A stretch of 38,892 nucleotides of DNA from an uncultured Clostridium sp. (GTDB lineage: Bacteria > Bacillota > Clostridia > Clostridiales > Clostridiaceae), in the NCBI RefSeq assembly GCF_934754925.1, contig NZ_CAKVJA010000025.1, positions 1 to 38,892 on the forward strand. The letters are read 5' to 3'. Position 1 is the first letter of the stretch. Every line of letters begins with the position of its first letter. The position numbers were made by a program, and so were the translations under genes. Shown here one piece after another: positions 26,454 to 35,223 of the stretch. The notes beneath the pieces were generated by a model, which worked only from the letters and a program-made list of their open reading frames with translations, searched no databases and was not told the DNA's origin.

Positions 26454-26490
26454 TCTACTTTTCAACTCCTAACAGGTTTACTTTAAATAT

Positions 26491-27072
26491 CTATATACAT
26501 CCTTTAGATGATGGTATTGTATTTGTTTCTACTTTTATAGCATCTTTTAATGCTCTACCAAATGCTTTAAAAACACCTTCAATTTTATGATGATCATTCT
26601 CTCCATATAATACTTTTATATGGAGAGTTATTTCTGCATTAAATGCAAGTGCTCTAAAAAACTCCTGAACCATTTCTACAGAAAACTTTCCTATGCTTTC
26701 ACGCTTAAAATCCCCTTCAAAATGTAAAAACGCTCTTCCACTAATATCTAAAGAAACCATTATTAAAGCTTCATCCATGGGAATAAAAACTGTACTATAT
26801 CTCTTTATTCCTTTTTTATCTCCTAATGCCTCCTTTAAACACCTACCTATACAAATCCCAGTATCTTCAATTAAATGGTGATCACATACATCTAAATCTC
26901 CATTAGCTTCTAAGTTAATATCAATGTTACTATGAAAGGCCATTAATGTTAGCATATGATTAAAAAAACCTATTTCTGTTTTAATATTACTAATTCCATC
27001 ACCATCTAAGTTAATATCTAAGCTTATATTAGTTTCTTTCGTATCTCTTTTAATTTGTGATACTCTTATCAT
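26491..27072 (-). CDS. hisB: Imidazoleglycerol-phosphate dehydratase HisB
   Basis: A monofunctional dehydratase of about 193 residues, with no fused histidinol phosphatase. The manganese-binding motifs are intact: FFNHMLTLMAFHS and DVCDHHLIEDTGI in the first repeat, and VKVLYGENDHHKIEGVFKA-type in the second. A GTG at 27087 is in frame but lies within the GGAGG ribosome site; ATG 27072 is the likely start. The ribosome site itself lies in the last codons of hisC. Confidence 0.97.
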   Translation of the reverse strand: MIRVSQIKRDTKETNISLDINLDGDGISNIKTEIGFFNHMLTLMAFHSNIDINLEANGDLDVCDHHLIEDTGICIGRCLKEALGDKKGIKRYSTVFIPMDEALIMVSLDISGRAFLHFEGDFKRESIGKFSVEMVQEFFRALAFNAEITLHIKVLYGENDHHKIEGVFKAFGRALKDAIKVETNTIPSSKGCI

Positions 27073-28123
27073 ATTCTTCCTCCACACTTAACACAGCTTT
27101 TTCTATCACATTAACAATTAAGTCATTTTCCAATGCTGATCCAATACTTATTCTAAAACTATCATCATTAAAATATCTAATTAATATTCCTTTATCCTCT
27201 AATAATCTTTTTATATCATCTTTTTTAGTAAATCGACCAAAAATAAAATTGGCCTTAGATTTATAAAATGTTATTTTATTATCACTTATCTTCTCTATAC
27301 GCTTTAAATTTTCATATAATTTTTCTCTTTCGTAGACTACTTCTTCTACGTTCTTAAGTATTTTTTCAGGATGCCTTAAAATATTACATGCTACAACTTG
27401 CGAAAATGAATTTAAATTATATGGAACTTTACTTTTATTTAATTCTTTTATTAATTCTTTATTAGCAATTAAAAAACCTACTCTTAAAGCTGCCAATCCC
27501 CATGCCTTAGATAATGTTCTAGTTACTACTAAATTTTTATATTCTTCTATATACTGAATCATACTTTGTCCATAAAATTCATAATAAGCTTCATCAACAA
27601 CTACTAAACTCTCCTTAAAAGAATCTAATATATATAGTATGTCATCATTACTAACTACATGCCCTGTTGGATTATTAGGATTAGAAAATATTATTATCTT
27701 TGGAGATACCTTTTTACCAAAGTTAATAAATTTATTAACAGAAAAAGATCCATCCTCTTCCGTATTATATTTTTTTATTACTCCATCACTAATAGATGTA
27801 TAAAAATCATACATTGAAAAGTCTGGATTTATAGTTAGTACAACTTTTTTTCTAGCAATTTGAGAACTTATAATTAAAGAAATCATTTCATCCGAACCAT
27901 TTCCAGCTATTAAATTCTCTTTACCTACTCCAATTACTTTTGCATATACTTCTCTTAACTCATTACACTCACTATCTGGATATCTATTAAACTTTAACCT
28001 TTTAATATCCTCTATTACACCTTTTACTTCATCATCACTTATATTTTTATAGCTTTCATTTGCATTTACTCTTATCCCTATCTCCCTACTTATCACATTA
28101 TTATAACTATTTATCTTCTTCAT
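27050..28123 (-). CDS. hisC: Histidinol-phosphate aminotransferase HisC
   Basis: This 357-residue PLP-dependent class I/II aminotransferase makes histidinol phosphate. The PLP lysine is in TRTLSKAWGLAALRVGF. SNPNNPTGHVV and VVDEAYYEFYG are the cofactor-binding loops, and FRISIGSALEND near the end has the substrate Arg. It overlaps hisD by 17 bases and its 3' end carries the hisB ribosome site. Confidence 0.97.
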   Translation of the reverse strand: MKKINSYNNVISREIGIRVNANESYKNISDDEVKGVIEDIKRLKFNRYPDSECNELREVYAKVIGVGKENLIAGNGSDEMISLIISSQIARKKVVLTINPDFSMYDFYTSISDGVIKKYNTEEDGSFSVNKFINFGKKVSPKIIIFSNPNNPTGHVVSNDDILYILDSFKESLVVVDEAYYEFYGQSMIQYIEEYKNLVVTRTLSKAWGLAALRVGFLIANKELIKELNKSKVPYNLNSFSQVVACNILRHPEKILKNVEEVVYEREKLYENLKRIEKISDNKITFYKSKANFIFGRFTKKDDIKRLLEDKGILIRYFNDDSFRISIGSALENDLIVNVIEKAVLSVEEEYDKSITN

Positions 28124-29402
28124 TATCTAATCTTACCTTTATTGAATTTGCATGAGCAGTTAAACCTTCTTCATTTGCAAATCTAATTATCTTTTTTCCA
28201 TCTCTTTTTACTGCTTTTTGTGAATAATATAGGAATGATGATTTTTTTATAAATGTATCTACTGATAGTGGTGATGAAAATTTTGCAGTACCACCAGTTG
28301 GTAATACATGATTGGTTCCTCCAAAATAGTCACCTATAGGTTCTGGAGTATATTCTCCTAAAAATACTGAACCAGCACTTTTAACCTGTTCTAAATATTC
28401 TATAGGATTATCTATTAAAAGTTCTAAATGTTCCGGTGCTATTAAATTAGCTACCTCAATACTTTTTTCTATAGAATTACAAATTATTATTTTTCCAAAT
28501 TTATTAAGTGAATTTTTTATTATATCTCTTCTATTTAATCCTTTTATTTGCACTTTAATCTCTTCATTAACTTTTTCTGCTAGTTCCTTAGATGTTGTAA
28601 TTAATATGGATGATGCTAATTCATCATGTTCCGCTTGAGACATTAAATCTGCTGCAATATATTTAGGATTTGCTTTTTCATCTGCAACAATTAAGATTTC
28701 ACTAGGTCCAGCTACCATGTCAATTCCAACATCACCATAGACCTGTCTCTTAGCCTCAGCTACAAAAGCATTACCTGGACCAACAATCATAGAAACATTT
28801 TCAACACTTTCAGTTCCATAAGTTAACGCAGCTATTGCCTGTGCTCCCCCTAACTTATAAATTTTATTTATTCCACATAACTTAGCTGCAACTAATATTT
28901 GCTTATTAATTTTTCCATCTTTATTTGGCGGTGTAACTAATACTATTTCTTTTACTCCTGCAACTTGTGCTGGAATTGCATTCATTAAAACTGATGAAGG
29001 ATATGCTGCTTTTCCGCCTGGAACATATATAGCTACACTATCCATAGGTATTAACCTTTGTCCCATATAAATTCCTAGTTCCTTTTGGTATATATAGCTT
29101 GTCTTTTTTTGTTTCTCATGATATTTTTTAATGTTTTCAATACTTTCTTTTAATATTTCTATAAATTCTAAATCACACTGATTATAAGCCTTATCTATTT
29201 CTTCCTCTTCCACCTTAAACTTCTCAATATATACTTTATCAAAATCTAAGGTATAATCCCTTAAAGCCTTATCTCCATAAGACCTTACATTTTTAATTAT
29301 ATCCTCTACACCTTTTCTTATATTCAAAGTATTACTTCGTTTTTTTATTATTGATACAATATCACTTATATTTTTATTGTTTAATTCTATTATGTCCATC
29401 AT
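28107..29402 (-). CDS. hisD: Histidinol dehydrogenase HisD
   Basis: This 431-residue zinc enzyme carries out the last two oxidations, histidinol to histidine, using NAD. Conserved blocks include VPGGKAAYPSSVLMNAIPAQ, IVGPGNAFVAEAKRQVYG and DMVAGPSEILIVADE. SQAEHDELA holds the zinc Gln-His pair, and IAPEHLELL the catalytic Glu-His pair. The start ATG is nine bases after GGGGG. Confidence 0.98.
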   Translation of the reverse strand: MMDIIELNNKNISDIVSIIKKRSNTLNIRKGVEDIIKNVRSYGDKALRDYTLDFDKVYIEKFKVEEEEIDKAYNQCDLEFIEILKESIENIKKYHEKQKKTSYIYQKELGIYMGQRLIPMDSVAIYVPGGKAAYPSSVLMNAIPAQVAGVKEIVLVTPPNKDGKINKQILVAAKLCGINKIYKLGGAQAIAALTYGTESVENVSMIVGPGNAFVAEAKRQVYGDVGIDMVAGPSEILIVADEKANPKYIAADLMSQAEHDELASSILITTSKELAEKVNEEIKVQIKGLNRRDIIKNSLNKFGKIIICNSIEKSIEVANLIAPEHLELLIDNPIEYLEQVKSAGSVFLGEYTPEPIGDYFGGTNHVLPTGGTAKFSSPLSVDTFIKKSSFLYYSQKAVKRDGKKIIRFANEEGLTAHANSIKVRLDNEEDK

Positions 29403-29437
29403 ATTAACTTGCCCCCTTTAGTTTTATATAATAAACA

Positions 29438-30064
29438 TTAACTTTTACATGCTATTCTTATTCTATCTATAACTTCATTTATTTCATTTCTTTTTAATTT
29501 AAAACTCGACTTATTAACAATAACCCTTGAGCTTATATCACAAATTTCATCAACAACAATTAATCCATTTTCCTTTAATGTTGTTCCAGTTTCCATTATA
29601 TCTACTATCCCCTCGCTAATACCTAATATAGGTGCAAGTTCTACTGATCCTTCAATTTTTATTATCTCAACATCCATCCCTTTTGCTTCAAAATAATTCT
29701 TAGAAACATTAGGATACTTACTACCTATTTTTATATGTCCTATCTTATTAAAAATATTAGTATTTGGTAGTGTTGCCACTATAAATTTGCACTTTCCTAT
29801 CCCCAAGTCTAAAACTTCATAATAGTTTTCACCTTTTTCTAATAATGTATCTTTACCTACTATAGCTATGTCAGCAACTCCATGTTCTACATATGTCACT
29901 GCATCGTTAGCCTTTACTAAAAAGTATTTTATTTCTTCCTTAGTATCTTCAAAGACTAATTTTCTCCCCTTATCCTTCAATTGCTCAATTCCAAAGCCTG
30001 CTTTTTCAAATATTTTTACTGCATCTTTTTCTATTCTACCCTTGGTAAGTGCTATACTAATCAA
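29438..30064 (-). CDS. hisG: ATP phosphoribosyltransferase, short form HisG
   Basis: This 208-residue catalytic subunit transfers ATP to PRPP, the committed step. It is the short form that lacks the C-terminal histidine-binding domain and needs HisZ. The start ISIALTKGRIEKDAVKIFEK, ADIAIVGKDTLLE, and the PRPP-binding segment GIVDIMETGTTLKENGL are typical. TTG start, eight bases after AGGTG. Feedback inhibition by histidine should act through HisZ. Confidence 0.96.
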   Translation of the reverse strand: MISIALTKGRIEKDAVKIFEKAGFGIEQLKDKGRKLVFEDTKEEIKYFLVKANDAVTYVEHGVADIAIVGKDTLLEKGENYYEVLDLGIGKCKFIVATLPNTNIFNKIGHIKIGSKYPNVSKNYFEAKGMDVEIIKIEGSVELAPILGISEGIVDIMETGTTLKENGLIVVDEICDISSRVIVNKSSFKLKRNEINEVIDRIRIACKS

Positions 30065-30074
30065 ATTAAATCAC

Positions 30075-31172
30075 CTACTTTTCCCCTTTATATATAACCT
30101 CCAGATATTCACCATCTCTTGTTTTCTCTATTAATTCTTTTAGTTTTAATAAATAATTACTTTTATTTAGTACAATAGGTCTTCTATCAATATCTTTATT
30201 ATATTCGCAAGAATCAATTAGCAAATTTACATCTACTGAAAATCCAATTGCTGAAGTTTTTCTTCCAAAGTTCTCTAATAGCCTATTATATCTTCCTCCC
30301 CTTAAAACAGTTGATCCTATTCCTGAAACATACCCTTTAAAAATGATACCTGAATAGTAATTTACTCTTGGAACCATGCTCATATCCACTGATATATATT
30401 TTTCATATCCTAACTCTCTTAAATTTAAAAATATCTTCTCTAAATATAAAATATTCTCCTTAACTATATTATTAAAAGCTAACTTTTTAGCCTTTTCTAT
30501 CATATCGTATCCGCCAAAAAGCCATGGCAAAGTAGTTAAAAACTCTTTATATTCATCTCTAATTTTTAAATTTTCCAAATAATCCCTTAAATTTATTAGA
30601 CTTTTTTTATTAATAAGAGTAATTATATTTTCTTTATCTTCTTCTCTTAAGTTCATTTCATCAATTGCAGACCTTAAGATATTTACATCTCCAATCTCTA
30701 ACTTAAAATTTTCCTTTGTATTCAATGATTTTAATACTTCTAGTGCTGTTACTAAAATTTCCAAATCTATTATTTCTCCGTCTCCACCAATTAGTTCAAT
30801 TCCACAATCTAAATATTCATTTCTTTTTCCCTCTAAACTTTCATGAACTCTAAATACATTTGCTGTATAAAAAAGCTTTAAAGGTAAAGTCATATCTTTT
30901 AATTTAGTATTTATCATTCTTGCTACAGGTACTGTCATATCTGGTCTTAATACCAGTATACTCCCACTTTTATCAAAAAATTTATACATTTCCTCTTCTT
31001 TTAAACTTTGAGTTTTATGATTAAAAATTTTATAATACTCTACTGTAGGTGTTGCTATTTCCCCATATCCCCACTTTTCAAATACACCTGTTATAGTTTT
31101 AATAATTACATTTCTTTTTTTACATTCATCAATAGTAAAATCTCTAGTTCCTTCTGGTACTATATTCTTAAT
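30075..31172 (-). CDS. hisZ: ATP phosphoribosyltransferase regulatory subunit HisZ
   Basis: A HisRS paralogue of about 365 residues that lacks the anticodon-binding domain and forms the HisG-HisZ octamer. Motif 2-like LVLRPDMTVPVARMI and the opening VPEGTRDFTIDECKKRN mark the family. No ATG, GTG or TTG has a proper ribosome site. GTG 31193 is in frame but abuts the Shine-Dalgarno run AAAGGGGG (about 31181-31189). An ATT at 31172, eight bases after that run, is ideally placed and gives the expected short N-terminus, so a rare ATT start is proposed. First gene of the operon. Confidence 0.93.
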   Translation of the reverse strand: MKNIVPEGTRDFTIDECKKRNVIIKTITGVFEKWGYGEIATPTVEYYKIFNHKTQSLKEEEMYKFFDKSGSILVLRPDMTVPVARMINTKLKDMTLPLKLFYTANVFRVHESLEGKRNEYLDCGIELIGGDGEIIDLEILVTALEVLKSLNTKENFKLEIGDVNILRSAIDEMNLREEDKENIITLINKKSLINLRDYLENLKIRDEYKEFLTTLPWLFGGYDMIEKAKKLAFNNIVKENILYLEKIFLNLRELGYEKYISVDMSMVPRVNYYSGIIFKGYVSGIGSTVLRGGRYNRLLENFGRKTSAIGFSVDVNLLIDSCEYNKDIDRRPIVLNKSNYLLKLKELIEKTRDGEYLEVIYKGEK

Positions 31173-31216
31173 TTTAACCGCCCCCTTTAGCACTTTAAAG
31201 TATTAAAGTTAATAAT

Positions 31217-31245
31217 AATATACTATTTATGGTTTTATTTGTCAA
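31217..31245 (-). promoter_or_regulatory. Promoter of the histidine operon
   Basis: On the minus strand, a perfect TTGACA (31240-31245), a 17-base spacer and TATATT (31217-31222). The transcript should start near 31210, leaving only about 40 bases before hisZ. That is too short for a T-box or other leader-based attenuator, and none of the T-box conserved sequence is present. Confidence 0.82.
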
Positions 31246-31357
31246 TTAATATTTATCATATTTTATTACCTTCTTTTAGTAAAATATAACTTTTATTCTT
31301 ATTTTATTATCTATTTTTTTTATATTTCATAACAATTAATATTTTATTATAACTTTA

Positions 31358-31403
31358 AATAAAAATAAGCTAGATACTAAAAAGTAACTAGCTTATTTTT
31401 ATT
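31358..31403 (-). terminator. Terminator of the siderophore importer operon
   Basis: AAATAAAAATAAGCTAG and CTAGCTTATTTTTATTT pair around a 14-base A-rich centre, 15 bases after the binding-protein stop codon on the minus strand. Confidence 0.83.
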
Positions 31404-31417
31404 TCAATTTTTTATTT

Positions 31418-32359
31418 TTATTTTATTGCATTATCTATTTCTTCTACCATTATCATTGTTGAAGTAAATCCACCTGTTGCTGTGTACCAAATATTTGGAT
31501 TTAGGTATACTATATTATCATTTTTATATACATCTGTTTTTTTCATTAATTCATTTTCAAATAATTCCTTAGCTGAAGTTGTTCCTCCTACTATAGCAGC
31601 TCTATCTACTACAAATAAGTATTGTGGATTTTTTTCTACAATATATTCAAATGAAGCTTTTTGCCCATGAGTTGACGCTTCTATAGTTTCATCAACAGGA
31701 GTTACTCCAAAACTATTATGAATTATTCCAAATCTTGATTCTGCACCATATACACTGAATGAACCATCATTAGCTAATGTTATAAGTCCATTAACGTTCT
31801 TTTCTGTAACCTTTGCATTTAATTCTTCTATTGCTTCTGTTATAGCTGTAAGTTCTTTTTCAACAGCTTTTTCTTTACCAAATATTTCACCTAATTTATT
31901 CATATTTTCTGAAAACGACTCTAAATAATTTTCATTATTTACACCTAAATGTATTGTTGGTGCAATTTTACTTAACTCTTCATAATAATCAGCTTGTCTT
32001 CCTGAAATTATTATTAAATCTGGAGTTAATTCAAATACCTTTTCCATATTAGGTTCCTTTAAAGATCCAACACTTGAATAATCTTCACTTTCAAACTTGC
32101 TTAAGTGTTCTGGAAGCCCATCTTGAACTAAACCAACTATTCCTTCAACCTCTAACTTATCTAATGAGTCTAAAATTCCATAATCAAATACTACTACTCT
32201 TTTAGGATTCTTATTAACAGTTGTTTCACCAAGTTCATGGCTTACTACTAGTGTTTCTTCTCCACTATTTCCTTCTGCTCCTGCAAATTTTGTAATTACA
32301 AATACCCCAAAAACTACTACCAATAAAACTACTATTGATATAATTGTTTTTTTCTTCAT
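31418..32359 (-). CDS. Siderophore-binding protein (YclQ/FatB-like)
   Basis: This periplasmic-binding-type protein of about 313 residues is for iron-siderophore import (cluster A-8 fold). PKRVVVFDYGILDSLDKL and SVGSLKEPNMEKVFELTPDL are typical of YclQ and FatB. VYGAESRFGIIHNSFGVTP and NIWYTATGGFTS are also family blocks. The frame extends upstream to 32422, over the Fur site, but GAGGTGG before ATG 32359 and the signal sequence KKKTIISIVVLLVVVFGVFV fix the start. There is no lipobox cysteine: the sequence after the hydrophobic core reads ITKFAGAEGNSG. It is therefore either membrane-anchored uncleaved or cut after AGA, unlike most Firmicute binding proteins. Confidence 0.9.
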   Translation of the reverse strand: MKKKTIISIVVLLVVVFGVFVITKFAGAEGNSGEETLVVSHELGETTVNKNPKRVVVFDYGILDSLDKLEVEGIVGLVQDGLPEHLSKFESEDYSSVGSLKEPNMEKVFELTPDLIIISGRQADYYEELSKIAPTIHLGVNNENYLESFSENMNKLGEIFGKEKAVEKELTAITEAIEELNAKVTEKNVNGLITLANDGSFSVYGAESRFGIIHNSFGVTPVDETIEASTHGQKASFEYIVEKNPQYLFVVDRAAIVGGTTSAKELFENELMKKTDVYKNDNIVYLNPNIWYTATGGFTSTMIMVEEIDNAIK

Positions 32360-32406
32360 TATTATCCACCTCTTTATATAAAATTTAATTTTTAATCGTA
32401 TAATAT

Positions 32407-32421
32407 TGATATTCATTATCA
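32407..32421. promoter_or_regulatory. Fur box before the siderophore-binding protein gene
   Basis: TGATATT-C-ATTATCA, a 7-1-7 inverted repeat with one mismatched pair, close to the known Fur core TGATAAT-N-ATTATCA. It lies in the gap after the ATPase gene, about 48 bases before the binding-protein start, which suggests the binding protein has an additional iron-controlled promoter. Confidence 0.75.
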
Positions 32422-32439
32422 ATATTATTTTATTTAATA

Positions 32440-32460
32440 GGCAAATTTTTTAAATTTGCC
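32440..32460 (-). other. Intercistronic hairpin in the siderophore operon
   Basis: A stem GGCAAATTT/AAATTTGCC with a short loop lies 17 bases after the ATPase stop codon. It lacks a solid T run on the minus strand, so it may be a weak terminator or an mRNA-stabilising stem. It sits directly before the Fur site of the next gene. Confidence 0.45.
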
Positions 32461-32476
32461 ACTAATAACTTATTTA

Positions 32477-33232
32477 TTAGAAATATACACATATATTTCT
32501 ATTGTTGATATTTTCAATATGGAAATCTATTTCGTAAATATTTTCCAATTCTTCTTTTTGTATAGTTTCCTCAGTAACTCCATCCTTTACAATCTTTCCA
32601 TCCTTTAGAGCTACTATATAATCTGAATAACAAGATGCAAAATTAATATCATGTATTACTATTACAACTGTCTTATTTAATTCATCACAAAGCTTTCTTA
32701 ATGTTTTCATAATTTCAACTGAATGCTTCATATCTAGATTATTTAAAGGCTCATCTAAAAATATATAATCACTATTTTGAGCTATTACCATTGCAATATA
32801 TGCTCTTTGTCTTTGACCTCCACTTAATTCATCTAAATATCTATCTTCAAACTCCTTAAGTTGCATATAATTAATTGCTTCATCTATATATTTATAATCC
32901 TCTTCTTTCAAATTTCCCTGTGAATGCGGAAATCTTCCAAAGCTAACTAACTCTCTAATTGTTAACCTAATATTAATATTGTTTGATTGTCTCAAAATCG
33001 CTATTTTTTTAGCTAACTCTTTATTGTCCCATTTTAATATATCTTTACCATCCACTAAAACTTCTCCAGAATCTCTCTTTAAAAGTCTACTCATTATTGA
33101 AAGAAGAGTACTTTTACCTGCTCCATTTGGTCCTATGAAAGAAGTTATTTTTCCTTCTTGAATACTTAAAGATACATTGTCTACTACTTTTTTATTACCA
33201 TAAGTTTTAGTTATATTCTTTACTTCTATCAT
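32477..33232 (-). CDS. Siderophore ABC transporter ATP-binding protein (YclP-like)
   Basis: A 251-residue FepC-type ATPase. Walker A is GPNGAGKST, the signature is LSGGQRQRAYIAMVIAQ, Walker B is YIFLDEPLNNLD, and the switch histidine is in VIVIHDINFA. The sequence RQSNNINIRLTIRELVSFGRFPH after the Q-loop is characteristic of iron-siderophore ATPases. It overlaps the permease gene upstream by four bases. Confidence 0.95.
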   Translation of the reverse strand: MIEVKNITKTYGNKKVVDNVSLSIQEGKITSFIGPNGAGKSTLLSIMSRLLKRDSGEVLVDGKDILKWDNKELAKKIAILRQSNNINIRLTIRELVSFGRFPHSQGNLKEEDYKYIDEAINYMQLKEFEDRYLDELSGGQRQRAYIAMVIAQNSDYIFLDEPLNNLDMKHSVEIMKTLRKLCDELNKTVVIVIHDINFASCYSDYIVALKDGKIVKDGVTEETIQKEELENIYEIDFHIENINNRNICVYF

Positions 33233-34185
33233 CTATTTCTCTCCTTCATTACTAAGTAAATGAAATAAATTCCTCCAACAAAATTAATTATTACACTTAC
33301 CGAAACACCAAAATTCATTAACTGCTCAACTAATAACTGTCCGCCTATTAAGGCAACTACACTAATTAATATAGTTGCAACACCTAAAACGCTATGTTTA
33401 TAACTTGATATAAGTTGTCTTGCAATATTTACTACAAGTAATCCTAAAAATGTTATAGGACCAACTAAAGCTGTAGCTACTGATGTTAATAAAACTACTA
33501 CTATTAACATTTTTTTCACTATTTTGTCATAATCTACACCTAGGTTTATCGCTTCATCTCTTCCTAATGCCATAACATCTAATATTTTTAAATAATCATA
33601 AACATACCCTATACAAATAATTATTACTATACTTGATATAAATAATAAATCTGTATTTATATTGTTAAAGCTAGCTTGCATTTTATCCTGCACCATTTGG
33701 AATTCTACTGGATCAATTAAAACCTGCATAAATGTAGTTAAACTTTCAAACAAAGTCCCACATACTACACCTACTAATAGTAATGTAAATATATTTTTAC
33801 TTCCTTTTTTAAATATAAACTTATACATCAAACTTGAAAATAAAAGCATTGATGCTATTGTAATTATAAAATTTATATTTCCATCACTCATTATTACTGA
33901 AGATGAACCTAATAAAAATACTACAGATGTTTGTAACAATACATATAATGAATCTATTCCTAAAATACTAGGTGTTAATATTCTATTATTTGTTACAGTT
34001 TGAAATATTAACGATGAGAACCCTATTGCTCCGCCTGTTAATATCATTGCATATATTTTAGGAATTCTTCTATATAAAGCATACTTAAAGTTAATACTAT
34101 TTACTCCAATAAATAAAAATGAACATATTAATACTAAAGCTAATATTGATAAAATAAATATACTTTTTTTATCTTTAGTCTTCAT
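33229..34185 (-). CDS. Siderophore ABC transporter permease (YclO-like)
   Basis: A 318-residue BtuC/FecCD-type permease with about eight to ten membrane helices. YRRIPKIYAMILTGGAIGFS near the start and ALVGPITFLGLLVVNIARQLI in the second half match family positions. MALGRDEAINLGVDYDKI is the cytoplasmic coupling loop that contacts the ATPase. It overlaps the first permease gene by 11 bases, so the pair are co-translated and likely form a heterodimer. Confidence 0.94.
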   Translation of the reverse strand: MKTKDKKSIFILSILALVLICSFLFIGVNSINFKYALYRRIPKIYAMILTGGAIGFSSLIFQTVTNNRILTPSILGIDSLYVLLQTSVVFLLGSSSVIMSDGNINFIITIASMLLFSSLMYKFIFKKGSKNIFTLLLVGVVCGTLFESLTTFMQVLIDPVEFQMVQDKMQASFNNINTDLLFISSIVIIICIGYVYDYLKILDVMALGRDEAINLGVDYDKIVKKMLIVVVLLTSVATALVGPITFLGLLVVNIARQLISSYKHSVLGVATILISVVALIGGQLLVEQLMNFGVSVSVIINFVGGIYFIYLVMKERNR

Positions 34186-35128
34186 TTCTTGTCCCCCTTA
34201 TTATCATATAAAGGAAAATTATACTTCCAATTACTCCAACAGTTAAGCTTATTGACATTTCAAATGGGAATATTATTATTCTTCCTAAAATATCGCAAGC
34301 AAGTAAGAATATAGGCCCCAATAAAGCTGTGTGGTATAATGTTTTCTTTAAGTTATCTCCACTATATAAACTTACTATATTAGGAATAATAAGTCCTAAG
34401 AAAGGTATATTACCAACAGTTATAATTGTTACTGCACATATTAATGAAACTATTGCTAGTCCTACATTTACTACGAAATTATAATTAAGACCTAAATTAA
34501 TGGCAAAGTCTTCTCCCATCCCTACTATAGTAAATTTATTAGCATATAAAAATGCTATTATTACCATTGGAATGCTTAAATAAAGTAATTCATAACTTCC
34601 CTTCATTATTAATGACATATCCCCTTCCATCCAAGATGAAATATTTTGAACTAAATCATATTTATAAGCAAAAAAAGTAGTAATTGATCCAATTATCTTA
34701 CCTAGCATCATTCCTATTAAAGGTACAAAAACTATATTTTTTATTTTTATAGCTTTTATCATTTTCATAAATAAAACTGTTCCTAACCCAGCAAAAACAA
34801 ATGATACAATCATCTTTTCCATGGTTTTAGCATTAGGTATTATCATCATACAAAATAATATTCCTAACTTCGCAAAATCTGCCGTAGCAGCTGTGGTTGG
34901 TGAAACAAATTTATTTTTACTGATTTGTTGCATTATAAGCCCACTTATACTTAAACCCATCCCTGCAACTAATATGGCTACCAATCTCGGAACTCTACTT
35001 ACAAGTAATATATGTATTTTATCTATATTGAATGTTAATATATCATTTATACTTATACTTGATACACCAATAAATACCGATGCAATTGATAATATTATCA
35101 ATATAATAAATAAATATCTCTTTTTCAT
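34175..35128 (-). CDS. Siderophore ABC transporter permease (YclN-like)
   Basis: A 317-residue FecCD-type permease and the first gene of the importer operon. The segments SRVPRLVAILVAGMGLSISG and NIPFLGLIIPNIVSLYSGDN, and the coupling loop VGMGEDFAINLGLNYNFV, are visible. The pairing of two unequal permeases with a YclP-like ATPase matches Bacillus yclNOPQ, which imports petrobactin. Which siderophore is used here cannot be told, and no siderophore synthesis genes are present, so scavenging of foreign siderophores is possible. Confidence 0.94.
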   Translation of the reverse strand: MKKRYLFIILIILSIASVFIGVSSISINDILTFNIDKIHILLVSRVPRLVAILVAGMGLSISGLIMQQISKNKFVSPTTAATADFAKLGILFCMMIIPNAKTMEKMIVSFVFAGLGTVLFMKMIKAIKIKNIVFVPLIGMMLGKIIGSITTFFAYKYDLVQNISSWMEGDMSLIMKGSYELLYLSIPMVIIAFLYANKFTIVGMGEDFAINLGLNYNFVVNVGLAIVSLICAVTIITVGNIPFLGLIIPNIVSLYSGDNLKKTLYHTALLGPIFLLACDILGRIIIFPFEMSISLTVGVIGSIIFLYMIIRGTRNED

Positions 35129-35186
35129 CTGTTATCCCCCATAATTTATTATCTTTAAAATTAAATCTAACAAAAAATACTTTTAT

Positions 35187-35201
35187 TGATATTAATTATC
35201 A
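35187..35201. promoter_or_regulatory. Fur box upstream of the importer operon
   Basis: TGATATT-A-ATTATCA, a 7-1-7 inverted repeat close to the Fur core, 59 bases before the first permease start. Confidence 0.78.
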
Positions 35202-35209
35202 TTTTCCTT

Positions 35210-35223
35210 TGATTATATTATCA
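35210..35223. promoter_or_regulatory. Second Fur-like site over the importer -10 box
   Basis: TGATTAT-ATTATCA resembles the Fur core with the central base missing. On the minus strand it contains TATAAT (35212-35217), a likely -10 box for the importer operon, with a poor -35. Fur binding here would block the promoter. Confidence 0.5.

Noticed and set aside
31194..31360. T-box leader for the histidine operon
   Set aside because: I looked for the T-box core (AGGGTGG) and a specifier stem on the minus strand and found neither. The promoter is too close to hisZ.
32360..32422. N-terminal extension of the siderophore-binding protein
   Set aside because: The extra 21 codons run through the Fur box and lack a ribosome site. 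The true signal sequence begins at 32359.
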